64,000 bases of DNA from Rhyacichthys aspro (lineage: Eukaryota > Chordata > Actinopteri > Gobiiformes > Rhyacichthyidae). Below, in pieces: positions 47,170-60,972 of this stretch (position 1 is its first letter; each line of letters begins with the position of its first letter). A program made the translations under genes and the position numbers. The DNA lies in the NCBI GenBank assembly GCA_036850595.1, contig CM072148.1, positions 21,694,731-21,758,730 of the forward strand. Reading direction: 5' to 3'. Under the pieces are notes generated by a model. That model searched no databases and had not been told where the DNA came from. It saw only the letters and a list, made by a program, of their open reading frames with translations.

Positions 47170-48780
47170 ATAGTTGATAATGATTAATTTATTTGTGGTG
47201 TCCCTCATGCCAATATTTAAAAAGAGCCAGCATACTTACCTTACTGCTAGATGTTTCTTTGTATAATCATTACTGTGTATTGATTCATAATTCTGTCCCT
47301 AAGTTCAGTGTGTTTCCTAGAATCTGAACAAGCACATACTATAAATATTATCAACTTCTAACAATAAAAAATAACAATAAAGGTCAGAAGTGTAACCCTA
47401 ACTCCTTCCAGTTTTAATGTTGTAGATGTGATTAGAGATCGAGGTAATGTCTGTGTAGGTTCTTGTCATCCAGGTAGTCATAATGCTATAAGGTTGAAAA
47501 GAAGGCATCTGGAGGTAATTTAGCTTTGTCCCTCATCCAAGGGACTTTGTCCATTTGAAAGTAGACTGGTCTGTGAGAGGAGTTGATATCCATGACAGGG
47601 AGTGGTTTAACCAAACCCAATGAGAGGCTGGAGGCAGTATCAGTCTTGTTAAGCAGGTGAATGGCCTGTGTTGGTGTTAGTGGGGGAGATGTTCCACAAT
47701 TTGACACCTATTTACAGCTGTGTGTCAAAGCCTATCAACTTTAGAGAGAGTAAGTTAAGCAGAGGGAAAATGACTCCCCCATTTTCTCAAATTAATTAAA
47801 TAAGTAAATGTCTCATCATGACTGGATTATTACAACCCTCCTTTTAAGAAAGCAACTATATTCACATAGGGAAGGTAGCATTTGCAATTTTACACTACTG
47901 TGACTCTTAATGACACTTTTGCACATTTTTATAATTTTCTTTTTGATCTGGTGATCATCATGGCTCTGTTACAGCTTATGACATGAATCTCTGCAAGACA
48001 TATTTTTTTAATCTAATGTCAGTGACTCTAACATGTCTGTTATACACTACTGACCCTTTTTGCTCCCACTGGGGACGCTTGAGCAAAAAATGGACATGTA
48101 AAATACACATATATTTCTATTTTTTTCAGCTTTTATTCTGCATACATTTCTGTGTCAATACGGCAAAGCAAGAACAACATTGATTTCACTGAACGGAAAT
48201 CAGTGTTGCTACTTTTTGACATATCAAAGACTCGCCAGCAATGATTTATTATTTAAAAAAAATATTCTAGCCTTTTTCTGTGCATGTACATTTTTGGCTT
48301 GAGTGTCCCCGGAGGGTAGTAAATTGTAGAGATCCACAAGGGTTAATATAAATAAATAATAAATAGTGCACTTACAATGATTTGGATGTGGTTTCGGAGA
48401 CAGCCAGACAGTGTGTTGCTTAAAAAAAAATGCTACATACATACAATGTGTCACTAAATAGGAACTATTATTGTTGCAAGAATGAGAAAGGCCGGCTGAA
48501 TTAACAATTACTTTATTGATTTTCTTTAAATCCAACAGAATCAACAATAAAATAAAAGTGAAATTCGCATTTACTGTCCAATCAGTGTCCAGTCATTCTC
48601 TCCACTTTGTTTTTGCTTCTAACAAAAAGGACTGATCATGTCACTATATATTAGCCAGTCACAACAATTATTATTTATTGTGGTTTAAGAAAGTGTTTTA
48701 CACCCTTCAAATGCCATTAAAGTCCATTAAAACCAGACCAAACTTCACACATTTGGAAAGACTTGCTGTTTGATCATTTT
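47170..48780. other. Intergenic, mirror of 21,780-23,395
   Basis: No gene seen. It includes the mirror of the foldback repeat, near 48,070-48,315 (GGGGACGCTTGAGC and GGCTTGAGTGTCCCC). Confidence 0.5.
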
Positions 48781-48907
48781 TATTCTTTTCTGAGAAAGCT
48801 CTTTGTCGTCAGGCCTGACACCAGAGTTTGTTAAATTCTTTATGTATTTGCAGAGTGGCTCTTGTTTAAACTGTCAAGCTTTTGTCTCTTCCCACACTTT
48901 AATCCAG

Positions 48908-50392
48908 TCACAGAAAATGTCCCCCAGGCTTCACGTCGGGACACAGCCGTGCCTCCAGATCCTCTATCTTTATTGACTCTGTGTCTTTGGAGCTGGACAG
49001 GCTGGCAGCTCTGGTGATTTTTGTGAGTGTCTCCTCGTATGGCGGCGGGAGGTAGACCATGACGAAGACCCCGTCCGATCCATCCGAGCTGGTGCTTGTG
49101 TGGCGCTCCACATTTCGGGTCAAAGACGACAGGATTTCGGCGCTGCTCTCTGCGTCCTCCAAGTCCAGGGCGATGACATTGGCCAGGCTCAGTTTGGTGC
49201 CGGAACACCGACGGTAAATGAGTCCAGCCAGAAATGCCAAGACCAAGACCGAACAGACCGGCAGGACCACGTAGACCACCAGCTCCAACTTATGATCCGG
49301 TCCCAGGTCCAGCTCGTCCCAGTTGTTCCCCTGAAAAACAAACAGAAACAGTTAAAGTAAACTCAGGCTGGACAATATGGTAAAATACCTTTGTTTTTGA
49401 TTTAAATATAATTTAATATTTCTCAACAGTTTCCAAACTAATGTAGTCAAGACCACAGTACACCCTCTGAGAGCTCAGTGATGCATCAAGATTGATTCAG
49501 AAGGACTTTTTCGGTTGTGATTGCTGAAGGCACTGACATTATAATAAATACATTAAAACAAAGGGGAAAATTTGAGTTGTTGTTATTATTAAGTTATTAC
49601 ACAATTATTTTCCTGGTTCTGGCCCACTTCAGATCAAATTGGGCTATGTGTACCCCCTGAACTTAAATGAGTTTGACACCCTGCAGTAATGAGAGCCAGA
49701 AAAGGCTAAAGAGTAAAGCTGGAGATATTTGGCGAAAAGTATTGAGTAATTAGTGATATCTATTCCTGTCATTGAGTGTTAAGACAGGACTCCTCAATTA
49801 GTCTGTTAGCAATGTGGGTTCAAACACAGAAGAAGCAGAACAGAACTGGATTTGACTCTACAGACATATGGACGTTTAGCCTTATTTTTACTCAGTGGTT
49901 CAGGACAACTCAGGTCAGAGGTCGTAAGTACAGTCGTGTACTGCTGCAGTAAACAGACTGTTTTTGTTTTATTCACAGCTAAATTGGTAGAGGTGTTCTA
50001 GTAATTACCTTTTTAATTTTTTCCGCTTGTTTTTAATGCAGTGTAGATGATAAATGCAATGTTTTAATTCATGAAGCTGTTTAAAAGCTGTTGATAATAA
50101 GCACTGGCTTGGTTGCATAGACTCTTAACACAGACTTTTAAGGAAGTTCTCTCTGACCATTGAATAAAAGTGGATAGATTAGAGAAAATGGATTCTCTGT
50201 TTGTTGTTCCACAGTTCTGTTTGAGTAAAGACCTAAATAACACTTCTCCTTTTTAAAATGAAGGAAAAGTAATGCACAAGTAGTTTTGGCACGCACCTGT
50301 TTCTCCTGAGTTAAAGGAGCGCCTGTGGGCCAGTCGTACTCTCTCCCGGCCGGTCCAAACCTCATCCAGCTGCTGTCCAGTAGAGCCCTCAT
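48908..50392 (-). CDS. smim28: SMIM28-like small single-pass membrane protein (right copy)
   Basis: Exons 50392-50297 and 49330-48908 encode 172 residues identical to the left copy, with the membrane span at about 49-71 and PPPY at 127-130. The intron differs from the left: the left copy has an A-rich segment near 20,930-21,000 that is replaced here by shorter, different sequence near 49,510-49,560. It is transcribed away from the unknown gene. Confidence 0.75.
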
Positions 50393-51258
50393 CGTTTTCA
50401 GGTTTAAGTTAAGACGGTACCAACAAGTTGTATCGAGCAACAAGTGAACTCTCAATTTATAACTGACGAAAGAACACCGCAACTTAAAAACAGTCCAAAA
50501 GTAGAGGAAAAAAAAACAAAACAATTGTTTAAAAACTAGACCACCCAATGATGCGTGATTAAAAAGAGTGTGACGGGAGTGATGGGATGCTGCAGAGGTT
50601 GGGGGAGGGGCTAAGCAGCTGCTCACATGGCATTACATGCAGCAGAGCCTCAGGATTCAGGCCAGCGCTGGGATTTAAAGCCCCACAGCTGCCCTACATG
50701 GTGTGTGAGTGGAGTACAGCTGGGCGACAGAAAAAGGTGTGGCTGTACGGCACGTGGACCTCGATCGAGCAAAACAGGGACACACATCTGTTTCTACAAA
50801 AGGTTGTGAGAGCTGATCCTGTAAACGTTGATTGACACGTGTTGAGTCTCACTGTCTTTGAGTACAAGCATCTGTTTCAAATAAATACAAATGTTTATAA
50901 TTCTGAGTGATTCTTTAATTGGCTTTTCAAAAAGAATGTAATCTTTGTCAGTCAGCAGGAACAGAGTAGGACGGAAGCACAGTTTTTTTTTGTGCAGACC
51001 CAAAAGTGGATTTATTCACCAGAAAAAAATGACATTAACAGACGAGGACGAAAAGTTTAAAAAGCAGCCTTTTGAAGGGAACCCCTTCAATTAGTACAGG
51101 GAAGTACAGGTAAGTAATTCTCTATGTAAAATCTATTCACAATACACAACTACAGTGACAGAATACATTTCCAATAAGTAACTACAAAAGTATCTTTATT
51201 AATTTAGCAGTGTTACTGGTTACCCAAAAAAGTAGACTATAGCACAACATTAAAACGC

Positions 51259-51347
51259 CTACCACCCTTCTTTCACATTGAGAATAGACCCTTCTGGAAC
51301 CTTCTTAAGGTGCTCCGGCTCCCCAGGGACACTTTTAGCCGGAACAC
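51259..51347 (-). other. Possible orphan terminal exon (right copy)
   Basis: Mirror of 19,123-19,211, same 89-bp length and frame, ending NVKEGW and TAG. Two amino-acid differences from the left copy; no partner exon. Confidence 0.3.
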
Positions 51348-52179
51348 CTAGGAACCAGAAACCAAGACAAAGTTAAGTACAATAAACACACAAAATATTA
51401 CTCGCAAATGCACATTATACTTATATTCTTTTCTTTTACAGGTCTGATACAATAGCCTCTGAGCAGGACACAAACCAACTATCTTATCTAATGGTTAAAC
51501 TCTATGTGGCTGTAGTTGAGTATTAAGTGATATTGCCTTCAAGGTGCGGTCCAGTGCCTCCTAAATTATTACACTTAGTTACATTAAGGTTTGTGGCTCA
51601 TGAGACAGAGCCCAGACAGTTCACTGAAAAGGAGAAAGTATTCAAGACTGTCCTGACCGAGACCAGAGAGTATCAAGTCCATGACAAGACCAGGTTATTG
51701 AGACCGAGTCAAGAACAAGACTATGGTAGGTCAAGAAAGTCAAGTCCAGAACCAGTAATAGATGAGTTTTTTCTGAATCTAACATGACAATTTACACAAA
51801 CACTTTACCTTTTGGTGCCTCAGTGTTCTGCTTTTAATGACACTGGCATTTTGCTCCATGATAAGGACTCATTATACAAGTTCGAATTTGAGCAGGCATT
51901 CATGTCAGTCCTTCAACTTAGAAGGAAGTTTATCCAAAGTTGACCACACAAATGCTGCATCAGGATGAGGTTTTATTGCTCTCACAAAGCTCCAAATGCT
52001 GCAGGTCTGTGCTCAAGGGCAGGAGCACTTTCCGCTCTGCCACCATGTTCAATTTAAAAGATCACAATGGAATCAGTGAGATGTTTTGACAACGGAGACC
52101 TGCTCAGACACTCTTCGTCCATTTTGTAAGTATCAGAGTTTAATATGAGTTTACGTGTAACAGAAGTGGAATTTATGTA

Positions 52180-52789
52180 TCGTATTTTCCGGACTATAGA
52201 GCGCACCTAAATATAAGCCGCATCCACTAAAATTTAAAAGAAATATATATTTTGTCACATACAAGCCGCACCGGACTATAAGCCGCTGAGAAATAAGATA
52301 TTTACATAGAAAGATTTTGTACCATAAGTGTTACCTGAACTGATTGTTTCCGAACAGTGCCTGTAACACGGCAGTAAAAGTGCTGATCAAACAAACAAAC
52401 AAACAAACAGAAAAGTCATTGACGGTTTTATTCATCTTCCTCCTGTGCACTAAAACCAAGTTGCTTTATTTTTCTTCCTCCTGCGAACTGAAACCACTGA
52501 ACACCAAAACACTGTCACTTCATTTGTTTTCCGTTATGAGGGGGTGAGGGTGTAAAAATATTACCGTATTTTGCTGTTGTGCGTCTTGGGTTGCATGTGC
52601 TAAGAATAAAAACTGGTGCTTTCTTGTTTGTACTGACTACCGCTGCCTCGTTTGTCTCGTTTTTGCACTTCCTGCTAGAGCGCCCCCCTGAGGGCTGGAG
52701 AAAAATTCATAGAAAAGCCGCATCTCTGTATAAGCCGCATGGTTCAAAGCGTGGGAAAAAAGTAGCGGCTTATAGTCCGGAAAATACGG
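52180..52789. mobile_element. MITE with TA target site (right copy)
   Basis: 610-bp mirror of the left element with the same CGTATTTTCCGGACTATA ends and TA flanks. It is 23 bp longer, with extra sequence near 52,633-52,660. It ends 72 bp before the ATG of the unknown gene. Confidence 0.85.
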
Positions 52790-52861
52790 TAGTTTCATGA
52801 CGAGCAACAGGATGATTAGGGCTGACCCTTTCCCACACTGTGTAGCTCTTACAGGTAAAAC

Positions 52862-54553
52862 ATGGAGATCAGTCACCTCTTCCCTGTTCGAAAGACTTCT
52901 CTTCAAGATGTTCTTCTCTGGAGCAGACACAAAGTGAACCGTGGAGCTGGAGCCTCAGTAAAATCCAACACAAAAGACATCAAACCTGCCAAACTCTACA
53001 ATGTGGAGCTTTCACATCAAGCAGCAATGATTAAGGAAGATGTAACGTGTGAGCCACTGACCGCTGTGGAAAGAGCAGAGAGTCTGATGAGGGACGTAGA
53101 GGAAAAAGAGCAAGTGAAACCAAGAGCTTTAAGTCTCCAAGTGATAGAGGCTAAGACATCAGTAAACAACTGGTGCCCGGCCTTGGCCGAAGACAGAGGG
53201 AAGAGATACTTTTTAGGAGAAAGTACAGGTGAGTGATTAGTTTACTATCCTTATAAATGCAAGAGTGAGAGCTCCCACCACTGCACTACAGACAGGTTTT
53301 AGTTGATTCAGAGGCTTGAAAAAAGTTGCTGCCAGCTTGAGTCATAATTTTAGATACAATTCATGCAAAAACAAAACAAAAAAATCAATATAGAAACCTT
53401 TCTTGTTAAATCTGAACTGTTCTTTGTAAATTTTACCATTTTTAATTTCTGAGTTGACATTTTGATATTGGGGGAAAAAAGAAATCTGTTTAAAGAAATA
53501 GTACAATTTTTTTGTATTTTAATTGTCGCTTTCAGGTGCGAAATTGCTGCACTCTTTGGTCTGGACTTGCCTACTTTCCATAAATTTTGGGTGTTAAAAG
53601 GACATTTGTGTTGTGTTGGGTTACATACACATACATGGCTAACATGATGTAGAAACAGCTGCAGAGAGTACGAGGCTTCAGCTCCAGACACATGGTGGAT
53701 CCATCTTAGTCGATGTGTCTTAGTGATTTGTACACTAAATTGTCAACCCTCCTGGTCCCTGGACGTTTTTTGTGTTTTTTGAATTTTAGTTTTGCATAGT
53801 ATTGGCCATGTTTTGTATTTTGGGGTGAATTTAAATGTTTCATGATTTCTGAAGTCTTTAATATGCCTTTTAAACTAAATAATAGTGTCCCTTCAGGCAT
53901 TTTTGGTGCCATTGACTCCCATTCAAAATGCATTTTTTCAATACACTACCATTGCAATGTGATTTCTGTTATTTTTTCATATTTATTTTGTTCATTCTCT
54001 GGTGTTGAAATTGATTAAGTAAAATCTAAGCGCTACATCCTAAATGATTGTCTATTGTTGTTGTCATTCTGGGCTAAACAAATAAAATTGAATTGAATTT
54101 ACATGAATAAGATAACCCACTGCTGCTTGTTCCACTCCATATTAAGCAATTTAAATACCTGTTTTGTTGTATCGATTTTATTCATGCAGCTTTAAAGACA
54201 AGGTCCAGAGAAAGATGGAAAAATGGAGAAAGGTTTGAAGAAGACGATCAAGACAACCCAAGAAATAAAGTGATCCAAGTGAAATCTGCAGAGCCTCAGA
54301 GAACAATGAATGAACACTGTTCGTCAACAGGTGCGCATCATTGAAAAAAAATTAAAAAGAAAGTCTACACAGTCCAAATCCAAGACCTGATTGAGTTCTG
54401 TTTTTTTCTTGGCTTAGCACTGAATCAGTTGTATCTGAAAAGTCAATTTTTCCTCTTAATAGCAATATCCTAAAATAGTTAGTTGTTTGTTTCATTGTTT
54501 CCTTGTGTTTTTCAGACGTTCTGCTCAGATCTCTTGAGATGAAAAGGAAGTAA
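52862..54553 (+). CDS. Unrecognised three-exon gene (right copy, longer frame)
   Basis: Exons 52862-53228, 54190-54330 and 54516-54553 give 181 residues with consistent phase 1 junctions, ending DVLLRSLEMKRK. Exon 2 encodes a charged stretch (SRERWKNGERFEEDDQDN). No signal peptide, membrane span or known domain is visible; it is probably a soluble intracellular protein. Differences from the left copy include S/L and R/S near the end of exon 1 and the one-base indel in exon 2. The ATG is preceded by CTCTTACAG, so the first coding exon may be spliced to an upstream noncoding exon at or beyond the MITE. The function is unknown. Confidence 0.65.
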
Positions 54554-54559
54554 CCAACT

Positions 54560-57500
54560 TCACTGTGTCCGGGCTCAAATTAAACCAGTCTTCATTTTCA
54601 AAGCTGTATTTTGTTTGTATTCAGTTAGTGCTGTAGTATTCAATATCATAATTTAAAGGCTATATCTCTCATCTCGCCCATTTCGTCTATTACCACATTT
54701 TGGTGACAGAATCAAATACATGTGAAGCTAAAAACTGCAGGTCCCTTGGTGTTGTTTATCTTTTTTGATTGAGAATAATGTGGTCAACATGAAACAGAGA
54801 CCGAGCTTTGGTTGTCTCTACAATAACTGTAAAAAACAACTCTATCACATCCAACCTCTTTACATTAATCCTCGTCCAAATGTGGCACGACAGGAGCCAC
54901 TACCTGTTTGTTGATTAAAATGCATAGACTGGATTAGGCACGAGATCCATGTGCACGTTGTGGCTTCAGTCATGAAGGTCAGGCCAGTCCAGTTTCTCGT
55001 CCAATACAATCAAAACAGGCTTTATTAAAATAGGTTCAGATTAAAATAGCCATAACCATTTTGATGAGGCAGAGCTGAGACATTAAAGGACTGTGAGAAT
55101 CCATTGTTTTTTGACATATATTATAACAAAACCTGGGAAGAGGAAGGAACTCACAGAGCTTTGGCAGGAAGACATAATAAATGTTTGCAACAGGCAGCAG
55201 GCGCAGAAAAAACAGATTTGTTAGATCTTTAACCTGCTTTGTACAGTATATATTTGTAGTTTCTAGAACAGTATCCCTACAGTATCACTACAGGTAAGAG
55301 CTCTATGAAATTTGTGCTTTTAATTTTTTGTACTGTTTCCGTCTAACATTATACAGCTTCATCCACCCACCTGCTGCTATTGTGCATTTCCTGAATTGTA
55401 TTATTTTTGTATTATTTTATTTGTGTGAATTGTGTGTGTTGAAGATAATCAAACATGGACAAATCTTTGGTTAATCTCTGATGTAAAAAAGTGCACTTCC
55501 TGGTTGCGTGATGCTGGAGTAATGGATGTCAATGAAGGCCGATGATGCTTTTGACAAACAGGTGACCTGAGGCTGATCTCTAATTGGTTTCTTCAAATTA
55601 CACCCCGAGCACTAATTGCTGTGTCCCTGGCCAATCAGACCATTTGATCACATCGTTATAACCTTTGTGATTGGTTCTTGACCTGTCAGTCAAATCACAG
55701 CCCTCCCACCAACAGAGCATAACAAACTGCATCCAGTGGCACCTTAAAGTAAAACAGTGGAGTAATGGCTAAGTGCATTATCACTGACTCTGTGAAAAGT
55801 CTACTATCCAGCTGTTGGTTTTGACATCTGCCTGGGGGGTTATCTCGGGGGGGATTACTGCAGACGGCTGTGATTACTCCTCACGTGGCAAAGACTGGGC
55901 AGAAATAAAGAGGATCAGTAGGTACTGACGACTTGTCAAGACATCACGCATGTTTATTGTTTCAACTTGTCAACATGTAAAGATGACCTGCAAAATCACC
56001 CCATAAACACTATAAAAGCCCAACTGAAAATACTATTGTGGAGAAGGTAGACATCACACTATTGGTGCATTCATGTGGTCCTCTGGACCTCGGAAAAACA
56101 TTTTTCTGAGTTGAAAAATGCACATGAACGCCTGCTCAATTCGGAGCAACAGCTCGGAAACTCAGGTGAGTCGGAGTTGCCCAAGGCTCCATGTTGATGA
56201 TATTTTCATCACTAATATGGTGGAAGAAAGCAAATGTTTAAGAAGTTTTAGTAAGTCATTTAAAAATATTTAATACCAACTGTTTTGCACATTAATAACT
56301 TGATAATTTGACAGTACAACTAGTTTTTTGTCCATATAGGCTTATTTAGACTATGTACTAAATTAAAACTTAAGTTATTATTTATTTATGTCCGGTATTT
56401 AATGCTAGAGGTTTCAACATACGTTATGTTAACTTCTTATGTTTTCAAAAGGCTTCCTTTTCTTGAACCACTGCTAATAGGCTTATACTTGATATGTTGA
56501 CTGTATTAACCCATTTAAATAACATAAGCTCATTTTTAACTTTGCGTCCATCTTCCTTGTTGTGTGAATGTTCTGACTTTCCGACTGAAATCATGTGAAC
56601 ACACTGAAGTCGAAAGAATGACTATCTAACTTGGATACTCCAAGTTCCTGAGGACCACATGAATGCACCATAACTTACTAGACTAAATGTCCATTGTCCA
56701 GGGTGTACCCCGTCTAAGACTCAAAGTTCCTGGGGTAGACAAAAAGACTCATTATGGACTACCAGGGACATCACATAGAGCATGCCCCGTTAACAACCAA
56801 TGGAAAGGTATTAGACACGCATACTTGATTGTCTATTTATCAGTGTATTTTTGCATTAATGGATAATAATGAACTCATTTACACTGTCCCCAGTGCCTTG
56901 GTCTGGGTCCCAAGTGGGTACAGCTTTGTGGTCACTTTGGAAGGGGCGTAGTTAAACACTACAATCAGCTGATTGGACAAGAGATAATCCTTACCTGAGT
57001 GAAAATGAGAAGCAAAACAGCAATTATTTAAAAGTGATACACCTCGTACAGCTCTCACTTTATGAATTTTAACTTTGGATTTTTTGTCTACACTGCATTA
57101 AACATGAGCAGAACCTGTGCCTCAAATAGTAAATCCATAAATTATAGGAATTTAGTGCAGCTCTATGAATTTAATGTTGAGAAAGATAGTAATAAACCTG
57201 AAACAGTTTAATGTTTACTTCAGAAGCTGTGCCTCCAGCCTCTCACTGTTACAACAGGATTTACTCTGATTTAAATTAAATATTAACAGTGCATCCAAGT
57301 TTCCAAAAGTCTGCTTCAAATAGTTTTATATCTCAAATAGAGACTTAGGGCTTTTGTGGCACATTGATGACCTCACTGTTTCTGAAGCAGAAGTGGAATT
57401 ATCACTGTCATGTTTATGAGGAAGGTATACATTGCTCTGAGCCCTTTCCCTGTTTACATCAATGGCATATGTGAGTAAAATAAACAAAATGGTATCTTTC

Positions 57501-57960
57501 ACTTGTTAGAAAATTCATGAAATTACAACAAATGTTAAATGAATGACTTCTGGCTTGTGCAATGTTAGAGACACTTTTATCTCCATGACTCAGAGAGAGT
57601 CACACTTCATGGTTTTACATCAGTGTCATAGGTTCCACAGTTTGACAGGAACTAAACCAAGCACCTTTTGATGTTATGAACACCTCACCTTGTACTAAGT
57701 TCAGTGTTGTTGAATACAGTTGAACTGCAGCTTTTGCCTCTCGATTCCTGATCTTATACAATGGCTAAAACTTATATAGAGTGACTGGTTAAGCCAATAA
57801 ACAGTTCGCTATAAACTCGTTCTGTGTCAATATTCATTCACCTGAGTCACACACATATAATAAGTTTTAGCTTAGGCCTGTTTCTCAAATAAATGCTAAA
57901 ATTGCTATAACAATATCTTTTAAACAAACATGACAAGAGTGAAAAGGGCGTAGTTTGTGA
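54560..57960. other. Intergenic, mirror of 11,180-15,260
   Basis: No gene seen. It contains the empty hAT target (56,773-56,780). About 20 bases near 56,925-56,950 (GGTCACTTTGGAAGGGGCGT) are absent from the left arm. Confidence 0.5.
56773..56780. other. Empty target site of the left-arm hAT element
   Basis: ACATAGAG on this strand, the reverse complement of CTCTATGT, flanked by the same unique sequence that surrounds the element in the left arm. It is intact and single-copy, which indicates the state before insertion rather than a deletion. Confidence 0.85.
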
Positions 57961-57974
57961 CTTTTCTCCTCCAG

Positions 57975-58161
57975 ATGGTCCGAAGCCCCCTCAGTGTGAG
58001 TAAGTCCAGTGACTCTGACCTGTCACAGTGAAGCTGACCCTGCAGCCATTTACAGTTGGTACGAAGAGGAGGGATGAGGACAGAGCTACACCATCAGCCA
58101 CTTCAGACTTGAGTGTGTAGGGAATAATTACTGTGAGGCCTCCAACAGTAGAGGGCGCCAC
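57975..58161 (+). pseudogene. Immunoglobulin C2-type exon relic (right copy)
   Basis: Mirror of 10,985-11,174. After CTCCAG the frame starts DGPKPP, shifts, and from 58,009 reads VTLTCHSEADPAAIYSWY, then EEEG, TGA, and later NNYCEASNSRGR. The same frame change and stop as in the left arm. Confidence 0.75.
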
Positions 58162-58423
58162 AACTCAACCTCACTGTCCATTATTTCGGCTGTGGCTCTA
58201 TTTGTTGAGACATCAGTAAATATAACACTGTGTTTGCTCTGACCTTCTGCTGGTTCTTCTGCTAATCCTACTTTTGGATGAGGTCAGAGACATTTTTAAA
58301 TGTATTGTTCTACACCTCATCTTATTTTTATCTGTGCTTAATGTTGTTTCATTTTTAGGCTCTGGAAGAAAAGAAGACTCTTAAAGACCATTGAGCTTAT
58401 TTTATTTAAACATTAAAAGACAG

Positions 58424-58828
58424 TGTTATGACCCTGGCTCAAGGGTTTGTAAGCAACGAGAGGACACCAGGCAGAAATAATGTTTAATACAAAAATAATC
58501 TTTATAAAATCAATAAAAAAAATCAAACCAAATCAAACCAAATTAAGATAAAGGAAGTATAGAACCGTGTGCATTGTAAGTGTAAGTGTGCATTGTCAGT
58601 GGTGTGGTGGTGTTGTGGTGAGTAAACAATGTGTGTGTGTGTGTGTGTGTGTGTTGTGAAATGTGGAACTAAGTTAAATCGACTAAGCATAACTAAACGA
58701 AAAAGCAACTGTTAAACCCACCTTTGTCATAACTAAACTCAGACCAAACCCAAGGGACAGCAGCAGGCGGACCGGCAGACAGGAAGACAGCCAGAGACAA
58801 GAGACAATACCCACCAGGGGGCATCACA
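58424..58828. mobile_element. Solo LTR (right copy)
   Basis: 405-bp mirror of the left solo LTR, starting TGTTACGACCC-like (here TGTTATGACCC) and ending GCATCACA, flanked by GACAG and GGCAG (one mismatch). The internal (TG)n run at 58,630-58,655 is longer than in the left arm. Confidence 0.85.
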
Positions 58829-59399
58829 GGCAGTCTCACACTTGTCTTGTCTGAGGTCAGGCTTTCACTACCCTCAGACTTTTCACGTTACTCTTTCTTT
58901 CTAGGCCTTCTTCTATGGACCACGGCTTCCAGCGAGTGCAATCCCACCTCACCCATCATAACCATTAACTTAAAATAAGGCGGGCTGTAAGCTTCAAATC
59001 TTGTTGGTTACTATGAATGATGGTACTGCCCCCTGAATTCTGTGTTGTGTGTTTATTTGTCTCACCTTCTGGAAATCAAACTCAGTCCAAGAGGGACCAG
59101 ACTAATTGTGTCCAGGCTACTGTAGTTCAGCCCAGAATTGATTTTTTCAGTGCACGACTCTTGATTTGTAAATAAGATTAAATCAGTCCAAGACAAACTG
59201 CAAACATGATGTTGATGAGTAATTTAAAAAAAAAATCCTGTAAGCCCTTATAAAAGTGGTCTCAGCAAAGTCTCAGCACCAAGGCCAATCTCGAGCATGT
59301 CATCACTTCATCAATATCAGGATCTAGTTCAAATCAGAGGGGCACATTTGACGAAATGAAGATTTCCAAGGAGTAACAGTCTCTTCTGATTTTATTTTT

Positions 59400-59585
59400 A
59401 TTCCATAAGTACAGTTTTAGTTGGATTCGAACAGGTTTTAGCTGGATTTGAACAAGTTTGGATTGGATTTGAACAGGTTTTATTTTGATTCAAAAACGTT
59501 TTAACTTGATTTCAACAGGATTTTGTTGGATTTAAACAGATTTTAGCTGGATCTGAGCAGGTTTTAGATAGTTTTAACAGGTTTG
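59400..59585. repeat. Degenerate minisatellite (right copy)
   Basis: Mirror of 9,540-9,735, with words such as AACAGGTTTTAGCTGGATTT repeated at about 20-22 bases. Confidence 0.75.
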
Positions 59586-59662
59586 ATGGGCCGGACTTTA
59601 GACATGCCTGGTTCAGACCCTGGGCTTTTAAAGGAAGTGAGTCCGTGGTTGCTTTCTGATTA

Positions 59663-59926
59663 TTGTTTCAGGTGGAGCATCACTGTGACCTGTCCCTGCA
59701 GTCATTTCTGTTAGGGATTATTGAGCTGTCCTTGGAGCTGAAAGGAGTCTCACGAGAAAGACTTTCTGGATGTCTTAGGCAGGAGAAGATTATTGACCAT
59801 CAATACGCAACCCGGAGACAAGGCACTCAACACAGTGTAGTATTGAATTTAGAAGTCTGTCCATGCTTCTGTGGACTGAGATTACAAAGCCTAAGAGTAG
59901 GTCAGTGCACACGTAATGCCATATGA
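59663..59926 (+). other. Conserved ORF fragment, possible orphan exon (right copy)
   Basis: Mirror of 9,216-9,479 with one residue changed (Q to E); preceded by TTGTTTCAG. Unrecognised. Confidence 0.2.
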
Positions 59927-60972
59927 AGGAATGGTGTTTACCCAGTAGAGTCTAGACTTGGAGCCAAGTTATCTGCGCAACATTGGCCTTGACGTAATAG
60001 GAAGGAGCTGACTTAAACAGTCTGATAACTTCACATTAAGGCCATAAGTGAAGGAAGACTGAAATTCTCCATTGTTTTTGTTGGGATGTCTGTGGTCACA
60101 AGATTATAATGATCCGAACACAAAGGCCCAGGTCAAGCACATACACCAACAAAACTGGGCTTTTAGCTGCAAAATGGAGATATTTTAAAATGCCCACCAC
60201 CACGATTATTTTTGAACTGCATCAGAAACATGTCACTGAAGCAAACACAAACAATACAAACCTCTCTGTTCGCACATGCTCAGTGTTGCTCTACAGCTGC
60301 AGTATAATGTTTTCCATCTAATTATGAGGTTGAGCTTTTAAAAGTTTTTAAAAGTGTATTTGTTTGTAACTTTGTTTTCATCACTTTGATCTGTCTGTCC
60401 ACTCAAATGTAAAGAAAAAGATCTTTAATTAAAGTTTCCACTCAGTCTGGGCTGTTGTCTTCGTTCCTGGGAGAGGGCTGATTTTGAACGTTTGTATTGG
60501 TGCTTGTTATGATTATGTTTTATATAATTGTACAATTTAATTTTGACATTTGTATGGGTGTTTTGTTTTGTAAAAACCTGTTTTGTTTTGCAAATTAACT
60601 CAATTAACAATTATATTGAAGTAAACACTAAAACAGACGCCTGTGACAATATCCTACTGAGTATTGGGTTTTATTTTGACAAGTTCAAAACGCAGTCTTC
60701 TCCCGTTTCCGCTCAGGTGAGCCCTGATTGAACAGGTAATTTCTCGCTGATGCTTCTCACTCGTTGCTGGCAGAAACTCTTGGATTACTCAATAACATGT
60801 GACTTTTTCGCGTTTTGTGGAGTTAGTTTCAGCTCAGAAACACATGTCGCCTTTAAAAGTGTGTGTTTTCTCCGGGACTTAAGTTTTTTTATGATTCGTG
60901 GTTCGATTTGTTGCCGTTAAGAGGAAAGTTGGGATTTATTTTGTGGCCAGTGGCGGAGTGGAGAAGGGAAGC